A stretch of 61,315 nucleotides of DNA from a virus. Below are positions 56,413 to 61,315 of this stretch, in pieces; within the stretch, counting starts at the first letter, position 1, and the number at the start of each line of letters is the position of its first letter. The notes below the pieces were generated by a model, which saw nothing but the letters and a program-made list of their open reading frames with translations, searched no databases and had not been told where the DNA came from. The stretch is from positions 1-61,315 of the IMG/VR virus record IMGVR_UViG_3300020020_000031. One strand, given 5' to 3'. The position numbers and the translations under genes are program-made.

Positions 56413-56586
56413 GCATCCGGTTACTCTACGTAGAATCTGTGCCGTGCAGGCCTCTAGGAGCCACGTACGTGGTTTGCGGTTTCGGACGTATCCGGTTATG
56501 CAGACCTCCTCGAGTTTGACCATGAGCTGAAAAAGTCGTTGCTACGCAAGCGAAGGATCTAGTGCAAAAGAATCTTGGCCGCCACC
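56413..56586. other. Non-coding region with palindrome and short repeats
   Basis: No gene is seen. It holds a perfect 12-base palindrome CCACGTACGTGG (56461-56472), the smaller CTACGTAG upstream, and ATCCGGTTA at two places (56414 and 56490). A TTTGCG at 56473-56478 with TTATGC 17 bases on resembles a weak promoter. An operator or protein-binding site is possible. Confidence 0.4.
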
Positions 56587-56657
56587 TTTGCGGGAGCCAC
56601 GGCATGGCGTACGCTTAGCCCGTATGGCGGGAGCGAGCCCGCCGAGAGAGAGGGAAT
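56587..56657 (+). promoter_or_regulatory. Promoter and AGCGAG hairpin leader 3
   Basis: TTTGCG (56587-56592), 17 bases, TACGCT (56610-56615), ten bases, then hairpin GGCGGG-AGCGAG-CCCGCC (56626-56643), GAGAGAGAGGGA (56644-56655) and GTG at 56661. The -35 and -10 hexamers are identical to those of leader 2. Confidence 0.75.
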
Positions 56658-56660
56658 CCC

Positions 56661-56933
56661 GTGAATCTGAACGAGCTCATCGAGCGCCACGACGAGAAGT
56701 GCGAGCTCAACCGGGTGGACTGGCCGCAGTTCAAGGAGTGGACCGACCCAATCACCGGGAAGACTCACCCAGCCGGACCGTACCCGTGCCACTGCTTCGG
56801 CCGAGCGACCGGAATCCGCAAGGCCGAACGCGAGAATGCTCGCGTGGAGCGTGCTGCGAACGCTTGCCTGGAATGTTACGTAACGTTCCGGACTCCAGAG
56901 AACCTCATGCGCCACCTGCGCGTAGCCCATTAG
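56661..56933 (+). CDS. Small protein with a C2H2-type zinc finger
   Basis: The 90-residue protein ends with CLECYVTFRTPENLMRHL and a final RVAH, a C-x2-C-x12-H-x4-H arrangement like a eukaryotic-type zinc finger. Two further Cys/His residues occur in PYPCHCFG. It may bind DNA or a protein. Promoter leader 3 drives it. Function is unknown. Confidence 0.65.
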   Translation: MNLNELIERHDEKCELNRVDWPQFKEWTDPITGKTHPAGPYPCHCFGRATGIRKAERENARVERAANACLECYVTFRTPENLMRHLRVAH

Positions 56934-57003
56934 CCATCCCATCCAGCAGCGAGTACCGTAACGACCAGAGGGGCGAGCGAGCGCTCCCGCGAGAGAGGGA
57001 ATT
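56931..57003 (+). promoter_or_regulatory. Promoter and AGCGAG hairpin leader 4
   Basis: TAGCCA (56931-56936), 17 bases, TACCGT (56954-56959), ten bases, then hairpin GGGGCG-AGCGAG-CGCTCC (56970-56987, one G-T pair), GAGAGAGGGA (56991-57000) and ATG at 57007. The -35 overlaps the stop codon of the upstream gene. Confidence 0.7.
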
Positions 57004-57006
57004 GAT

Positions 57007-57453
57007 ATGTACGGATCAGTCGTGAATCGGATCGTGGAGTCTGGCCGCTACCCCGAGATCGTTGTGGGCATGGGCGCTACCATCACCTACTGGAGCGACC
57101 GCTCCTCCGCTACCGTGGTAGCGGTCCGGTACGCCAAGGACGGCAAGAGCGTCAGGGAGATCGACACACGGGGCGACCACGTTGGCCCCAACAAGGTAAC
57201 CTGGCCGGGTCAGGACTACGACATTACTCCGGCTAGTACGGAGGTCTGCGATGACCGGTACATCCTTGATGATTGCGGCCACTCCGCCGATCACGCGAGC
57301 CACATCCCGGTACAGACCTGGCGGATGGACCAGCGCGGGAGACTCCGCAAGACCTTCATCAGCGAGAACGGGCGCCGCGTAATGTGCGCTCCGAACAACG
57401 GTCCCGAGATCGTCCTGGGTAGCCGTGACTACTATCAAGACCCGTCATTCTAA
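57007..57453 (+). CDS. Hypothetical protein under leader 4
   Basis: The 148-residue protein is strand-rich (GATITYWSDRSSATVVAVRYA) with a C-terminal repeat-like end (KTFISENGRRVMCAPNNGPEIVLG). It recalls small actinophage proteins of unknown role. No motif was recognised. Confidence 0.65.
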   Translation: MYGSVVNRIVESGRYPEIVVGMGATITYWSDRSSATVVAVRYAKDGKSVREIDTRGDHVGPNKVTWPGQDYDITPASTEVCDDRYILDDCGHSADHASHIPVQTWRMDQRGRLRKTFISENGRRVMCAPNNGPEIVLGSRDYYQDPSF

Positions 57454-57470
57454 AGAGAGAGGTAACTCCA

Positions 57471-57707
57471 ATGCAATGCTCGCGCTGCTCGGGGACCGGA
57501 CAAGAGCCGGGTGGCCCTACATCAGAACGTATCACCGAGACATTCCGTGGCGTTAACTGCAAGCGCCACGCCTACGCCTACCGGGACCAAATGAAAGCCG
57601 AAGGCTGGCGCGAGGCTTCATTCTCCGGAGTTAGCGGCGTGGGCGGGTACAAGTCCTGCTCTATCACGTTGGTCCGGTCTACCGTGGCGAGTACGCCAAC
57701 CGGGTGA
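57471..57707 (+). CDS. Small Cys-pair protein
   Basis: The 78-residue protein starts with CSRCSGTG, a zinc-knuckle element, followed by a short alpha/beta part. It has an AGAGAGGTAA site but no AGCGAG hairpin, and may be co-transcribed with the preceding gene. Function is unknown. Confidence 0.6.
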   Translation: MQCSRCSGTGQEPGGPTSERITETFRGVNCKRHAYAYRDQMKAEGWREASFSGVSGVGGYKSCSITLVRSTVASTPTG

Positions 57708-57720
57708 TATCCCGGAACCC

Positions 57721-57786
57721 AAGCCATTAACGTTGCAACCCCAGTAGGATCAAGACAGAAGCGCCGACGGCGCCAAGAGAGGGAAC
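57721..57786 (+). promoter_or_regulatory. Promoter and hairpin leader 5 (variant loop)
   Basis: AAGCCA (57721-57726), 18 bases, TAGGAT (57745-57750), ten bases, then hairpin GCGCC-GAC-GGCGC (57761-57773), GAGAGGGA (57777-57784) and ATG at 57791. The geometry matches the other leaders, but the loop is GAC in place of AGCGAG. Confidence 0.55.
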
Positions 57787-57790
57787 CAAA

Positions 57791-58687
57791 ATGACTACCA
57801 CAGCGAGCAAGGCTGGCCTCCGGGCCAAGGCTGAGGCTACCCGGACCAAAGCGGCCCAGCGGACTCCGCTGCCTCCGAAGCCGGGAACACCGGAGCACCG
57901 GGACGAGCAAATTGCAGCCGGGCAGGAGCGCAAGCGCGTACGGCGCGCGGCCGAGGACGCCAAGACCGCCAACGAGCCCGCCCGTCGAGCGACGCGGGAC
58001 GCCAAGAAAGACGCAGCGACGGAGGCGCGGCGCGCCAAGGCGACCAAGCCTGCCAAAGCGCCCAAGCCGGATAAGGCGACCATCTACGCGGGAGAGATGA
58101 CCAAGCTAGGATGGCACCCCGAGGTCACCCGGCTGGACGGACTCCACGAGCTCATTGCTACGCGCGGGAATGAAGCGCTCTACCTGGCCTGGATGAACGA
58201 GGCCCACGTTCCCGGTACCTCTACCTACACCATTGCGGACCGTACCGTTAAGGTCCGCAATCCCGCTGAGGCTATGCGGGTCGCGGCTCTTAAGCCGACC
58301 GAGGCGAAAGCCGTTCAGGAGAAAGTCTCCAGCAACGTGTCGTTCCGTAAGCGCCCCACCGGGCCAACGATCCGGCGCATTCCCTTTGACGTAGAGACGG
58401 CCACGGAGGAGGAGTTGCGCGCCGCGCTGGAGGCTCACGAAATCCGCTGGCACAACCAGTACCGGGTGAACTCCGAAGAAGCCATCGTGGGAAGCGCCAA
58501 GAGCATCCACGTTTCGCGCCACAAGGCGGGTCACCGGATCGTGTCGTTCGTAGACCCTCAGTTCGGGTACCGCGCGCTCCGGCTGGAGCACCTGGAGAAT
58601 GTTGGCGCCAAGGTTAACCTGGCACATATCCGCCAGGAAATCCTGAAGTCACTCTCTCGCCCGGAGCGTAAGGCTAAGGCGGCGTGA
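57791..58687 (+). CDS. Basic protein with Lys/Ala-rich N-terminus
   Basis: The 298-residue protein has a highly charged Lys/Ala/Arg-rich first third (about residues 1-95), probably disordered and nucleic-acid binding. The remainder is a folded domain (IYAGEMTKLGWHPEV, YLAWMNEAHVPGTSTYTI, VRNPAEAMRVAAL). It may be a DNA-binding or nucleoid-associated protein; no family was recognised. Confidence 0.6.
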   Translation: MTTTASKAGLRAKAEATRTKAAQRTPLPPKPGTPEHRDEQIAAGQERKRVRRAAEDAKTANEPARRATRDAKKDAATEARRAKATKPAKAPKPDKATIYAGEMTKLGWHPEVTRLDGLHELIATRGNEALYLAWMNEAHVPGTSTYTIADRTVKVRNPAEAMRVAALKPTEAKAVQEKVSSNVSFRKRPTGPTIRRIPFDVETATEEELRAALEAHEIRWHNQYRVNSEEAIVGSAKSIHVSRHKAGHRIVSFVDPQFGYRALRLEHLENVGAKVNLAHIRQEILKSLSRPERKAKAA

Positions 58688-58698
58688 GATCCGCAAAC

Positions 58699-58725
58699 GG
58701 GGCGCTCCAACCGGGGCGCCCCTTT
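58699..58725 (+). terminator. Intrinsic terminator
   Basis: GGGGCGC/GCGCCCC (58699-58705, 58716-58722) with a 10-base loop is followed by TTT. It separates the basic-protein gene from the next one. Confidence 0.75.
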
Positions 58726-58745
58726 CGGCCGGGGAGGGAACCAAA

Positions 58746-59378
58746 ATGAGCATGGGTAGGGAAATGGTTAAGCGGCCGCCAAAGTGGCCATTAGATACTC
58801 TGGAGGCGTGCATCCGGGACTTCTTGTGGCGCCGCGCTCCGGGCGGAGGTCTTGACGTCTTGGCGGATGACATTCCCGGAATGTGCTTGGCTGCTACCAA
58901 TTTCTATGAAGCTGTTTGGCTCGCTTGCGCATCTAAGCGTATAAATGGAAAGATGCATCCCCACCAGACCAAGGTTAAGGCGGACGCGCGGCGCGAGTTT
59001 GGCTACCGGATCATAGAGCGCGGAAACCATATTCAGATTCTGGCTTTCGCCGGGACCCTAACCTTCGATCAGTTCCATGATGACCTCTGGGAGATTCGGC
59101 CGGAGGGGATCGGTCCGCTGACGGTCTATGACGTTGCAACGCGCGTGGGCGCGTACTTCCGTATAGAGCCAAAAGACATCTTCCTGCATACCGGTGCAAG
59201 GTTAGGATGGAACGCGCTTACGGGCGGAATGGCACGTGCTTACGGGGTGACTGCTCGCGTTCCCCCGGAGCGCTGGCCCGCGCCACTCCGCCAGCTAAGC
59301 GCGGACATGGCAGAAGACTTCTTGTGCGCCTACCGGGTACAGCTGGCCGGCCTAGCCATCCCGAACGCAGTGGAGTAG
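58746..59378 (+). CDS. Hypothetical protein, possible DNA-binding helical fold
   Basis: The 210-residue protein includes GIGPLTVYDVATRVGAYF, which looks like a helix-hairpin-helix-type segment, followed by FLHTGARLGWNAL. The pattern recalls a class of bacterial and phage proteins of unknown function, some with DNA glycosylase-like HhH pieces. The catalytic site is not evident. A GGGAACC site precedes ATG 58746. Confidence 0.6.
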   Translation: MSMGREMVKRPPKWPLDTLEACIRDFLWRRAPGGGLDVLADDIPGMCLAATNFYEAVWLACASKRINGKMHPHQTKVKADARREFGYRIIERGNHIQILAFAGTLTFDQFHDDLWEIRPEGIGPLTVYDVATRVGAYFRIEPKDIFLHTGARLGWNALTGGMARAYGVTARVPPERWPAPLRQLSADMAEDFLCAYRVQLAGLAIPNAVE

Positions 59379-59424
59379 AGTCAGGGTTGTGGGGCGAGCG
59401 AGCGCTCCGGAGGAGAGAGGGACC
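59353..59424 (+). promoter_or_regulatory. Promoter and AGCGAG hairpin leader 6
   Basis: TAGCCA (59353-59358), 17 bases, TAGAGT (59376-59381), nine bases, then hairpin GGGGCG-AGCGAG-CGCTCC (59391-59408, one G-T pair), GAGAGAGGGA (59413-59422) and ATG at 59428. The -10 box includes the TAG stop of the upstream gene. Confidence 0.7.
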
Positions 59425-59427
59425 GAG

Positions 59428-60273
59428 ATGATTAAGTGTGGACACTGCCGGAGTAGCCACGGAACTGTGGCTAAGGTCCGCGAGTGCGCAACCAACGTAG
59501 CTACGACCGATACGGCTGGCCAGGCGCGGGAGCGCCGGGAGAGGCTGGAGGAGCTAGCACGCTCCGACGCACGAGCGGAGTTCAACGCAGAGGACGAGCG
59601 CGCGATGCATCGGATGGAAGCGGAGGGTGACCGCGCGGAGTCGCGCCGGGACTCAGCCGCTAAGGCGGCCAAGTGGGATGCGGAGATGCGCGCCTGGACG
59701 TTGACGGACGACCCGGCCGAGCTCCGCACGTTGGTTGCGCGGGTAGACCGGCTGTTGGTGACTCAGCAGATCCCGGAGGAGTACCACCGCTGGAGCCGCG
59801 CGATTCGCGCGTTGATCTCTGGCCAAGGGAACGTCAGGATCACCGAGTACGCTATGCGGTCCGCCAAGGAGCGGCTGGAAGCGTTCCCGGTAATGCTGGA
59901 GATTGATCCCGCTTATCCGTCTGGACGGGTGGAGAAGCCATGGTCCAATTCCCCCAAGGTTACGGCCGAGGGACTCTACCGGCTGGACGGGAACCTCTAT
60001 CAGGTGACGCGCTCCAAGGACTCCGACCGGCTATACGCCAAGCTGGTAACATTCCCGGAGGGCAAGAAGCGGCCCATCCTGACCTATGCCAAAGGTGCGA
60101 TCTTCCGCCTTCGTCCGGAGCACCTAGTCCCAATGGCGGAGGCCAATGAGCTAACCCAGAAGACCGGCTGGTGCGTCTTCGGCCACTTCTTGACCAATCC
60201 CGTTTCCATCGCGCGCGGTATGGGCCCGGTATGCTGGGAGCGCTACGGCGGATCGCACGAGAGCGTGGCCTAG
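59428..60273 (+). CDS. DUF6011-type protein with N-terminal Cys motif
   Basis: The 281-residue protein starts with KCGHCRSSHGTVAKVREC, a zinc-binding-type opening. It then has a long charged coiled-coil section, a beta-rich middle (LYRLDGNLYQVTRSKDSDRLY) and the DUF6011-like end WCVFGHFLTNPVSIARGMGP with a final Cys. The two Cys-containing ends may assemble zinc sites. DUF6011 proteins are common in actinophages; their role is unknown. Confidence 0.7.
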   Translation: MIKCGHCRSSHGTVAKVRECATNVATTDTAGQARERRERLEELARSDARAEFNAEDERAMHRMEAEGDRAESRRDSAAKAAKWDAEMRAWTLTDDPAELRTLVARVDRLLVTQQIPEEYHRWSRAIRALISGQGNVRITEYAMRSAKERLEAFPVMLEIDPAYPSGRVEKPWSNSPKVTAEGLYRLDGNLYQVTRSKDSDRLYAKLVTFPEGKKRPILTYAKGAIFRLRPEHLVPMAEANELTQKTGWCVFGHFLTNPVSIARGMGPVCWERYGGSHESVA

Positions 60274-60275
60274 AC

Positions 60276-60401
60276 ATGGACTGGTTGCTGATTTCGATTC
60301 AGGCTTTTGCTATATTGGTATCTATCATCTCCATGATCCTGAGCGTGAAGGCTAATCGCATGAGTCGCAAGGCGGAGGCCATCTTGAGGAGGGACCGGTG
60401 A
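60276..60401 (+). CDS. Small single-pass membrane protein
   Basis: The 41-residue protein has an N-terminal transmembrane helix (WLLISIQAFAILVSIISMILS) and a basic tail (RMSRKAEAILRRDR). ATG 60276 lies two bases after the upstream stop; its own stop overlaps the helicase GTG (GTGA). Function is unknown, and it resembles the tiny membrane genes at 1292 and 16399. Confidence 0.6.
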   Translation: MDWLLISIQAFAILVSIISMILSVKANRMSRKAEAILRRDR

Positions 60402-61315
60402 GCGTTCGGGCGGAACTAGCCAAAAGCGGGAGGCGCATCTATCTCAGCACCAGCCGCCCGTTGGCGGGTCTGAAGATGGCCATTCCCGGAGCCGCGTTCA
60501 ACCAAGGCCGATATGGCAAGCCCTATTGGAGCCTACCACTCAGCATGCCGGTCTGCCGGCGCTTACGGGAGGAGTTCGGATCCGAATTGGTGATAGGTCC
60601 GGCGCTTTGGGATTGGGCTAAGACGGAACAAGCGAAGGCGGTCGTCATGTCTACCTTGGCGGCCGCGCGTGACGCTAATCTCCAGATAGTTCCTACGGTA
60701 GCGCCCCGGCTAGCTAAGGCGATGGCGTCCCGCACGTATCAGCGGGTAGGCGCGCGGTTCATAGCGGAGGCGCGCGCCAATGGGGCCGGCTGCCTAGTGG
60801 CGGATCAGCCGGGACTAGGCAAGACGCTGGAAGCGCTAGGCGGAGTGGTAGAGAGCCGGATTGCGGGACCGTATCTGGTTGTTACACCCAAGACCGCTAC
60901 CAATACGGTCTGGGGGGCGGAGATCCCACGCTGGCTGGAAGGCCAGATCGTGGTAACGCTCCCGGACGGAGACGTAACCCGCAACAAGATCAGGACTCCT
61001 CAGCGGGCTCGCCGGGACGCCGTACTGGACTCACTCGCTAGCAGCCCTAGATTGGACGCTACGTGGGTGGTGGTGCATCCTGAGGCCGTTCGTGCAAGGG
61101 TGTACTGGGTCTGCGGCGTATGTGGAAGCGAGACGCCTAAGAAGTATGGCCGGGTAGAGCTCAAGTGCGTTCATGACCCGGAACTCCGGAAGAACGACCT
61201 CGTGGTGCATGAGTACCCGCAGATCTTCTCTCGTGAGTGGGGCGCTGTGATCGCGGACGAGTCCGACCGCTCTCTCCTCCGGTTATCCGGCACGCCTACC
61301 CAAACGCGTCAAGGG
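60398..61315 (+). CDS. SNF2-family DNA helicase, N-terminal part (continues at base 1)
   Basis: The frame opens at GTG 60398 with GAGGAGGGACC upstream and runs off the window after 306 codons; the last 46 codons duplicate the start of the window. It contains Walker A QPGLGKT (about residues 136-142), motif Ia VVTPKT, a zinc-type insertion with CGVCG and KCVHD, and motif II IADESD. With 1-1290 it forms a complete SNF2-like ATPase of about 689 residues. Confidence 0.88.
   Translation, partial: MSVRAELAKSGRRIYLSTSRPLAGLKMAIPGAAFNQGRYGKPYWSLPLSMPVCRRLREEFGSELVIGPALWDWAKTEQAKAVVMSTLAAARDANLQIVPTVAPRLAKAMASRTYQRVGARFIAEARANGAGCLVADQPGLGKTLEALGGVVESRIAGPYLVVTPKTATNTVWGAEIPRWLEGQIVVTLPDGDVTRNKIRTPQRARRDAVLDSLASSPRLDATWVVVHPEAVRARVYWVCGVCGSETPKKYGRVELKCVHDPELRKNDLVVHEYPQIFSREWGAVIADESDRSLLRLSGTPTQTRQG
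61178..61315. repeat. Right copy of the 138-bp terminal repeat
   Basis: It repeats bases 1-138 with one change (G at 61189 against T at 12). See the left copy for meaning. Confidence 0.95.

Noticed and set aside
1-61315. CRISPR array, integrase or attachment core, insertion-sequence ends
   Set aside because: No regularly spaced repeats, no tyrosine or serine integrase motif and no transposase-flanking inverted repeats were seen. The IS110-like protein has no element ends around it.

Overview
The window is an essentially complete genome of a tailed double-stranded DNA phage, about 61.2 kb, with every credible gene on the + strand. The first 138 bases recur at the end (61178-61315) with one mismatch, and an SNF2-family helicase gene runs off the right end and continues at base 1. 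The contig is therefore circular or terminally redundant, with a unit length near 61,177 bp. Gene content points to a siphovirus of Actinobacteria: long tape measure, HK97-type capsid, MuF-like protein, paired tail assembly chaperones, Cas4-like exonuclease next to a Sak4-like ATPase and SSB, DnaE-type polymerase, ThyX, DUF2786 and DUF6011 proteins, and moderately high GC with many GTG starts. The host genus cannot be fixed. No integrase or immunity repressor is visible, so a lytic lifestyle is likely.

Layout. 1-5.8 kb: SNF2 helicase end, an unusual tRNA-like gene, and a recombination module (Cas4-like nuclease, HhH protein, Sak4-like ATPase, SSB). 5.8-10.6 kb: small genes, then a nucleotide/redox cluster (FAD-binding protein, HAD phosphatase, SDR, uracil-DNA glycosylase, dCMP deaminase, DUF4406). 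10.6-14.3 kb: a replicative DNA polymerase III alpha subunit split into PHP and polymerase polypeptides, with a methyltransferase-like gene between them. 14.4-21.4 kb: IS110-related protein, ThyX, overlapping small membrane genes, RuvC-like resolvase, MazG-like enzyme. 21.4-24.2 kb: primase-helicase followed by an iteron-rich, nested-hairpin region that looks like a replication origin. 24.2-29.9 kb: small terminase candidate, XRE-MazG fusion, a secreted beta-helix protein, and small zinc-binding proteins. 29.9-41.1 kb: large terminase, portal, MuF, scaffold, decoration protein, capsid, connectors, tail tube, chaperones. 41.1-52.2 kb: tape measure and tail tip/fibre genes, two of which share a 20-residue tandem repeat. 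52.2-54.5 kb: lysis. 54.6-60.4 kb: accessory genes expressed from individual promoters.

How it fits together. The phage carries its own polymerase, primase-helicase, resolvase, SSB and recombinase, and a pathway that cleans and redirects nucleotides toward dTMP (dCMP deaminase, ThyX, two MazG-like proteins, UDG). The right arm has a different control style: most genes are preceded by their own terminator, a -35/-10 pair, a short hairpin usually with an AGCGAG loop at the expected mRNA 5' end, and a GAGAGGGA ribosome site. The most notable items are this repeated promoter-hairpin leader, the split polymerase, the iteron/hairpin origin candidate, and the tRNA-Cys-like gene with a lengthened anticodon arm.

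All functional names come from reading motifs by eye; no database search was run.
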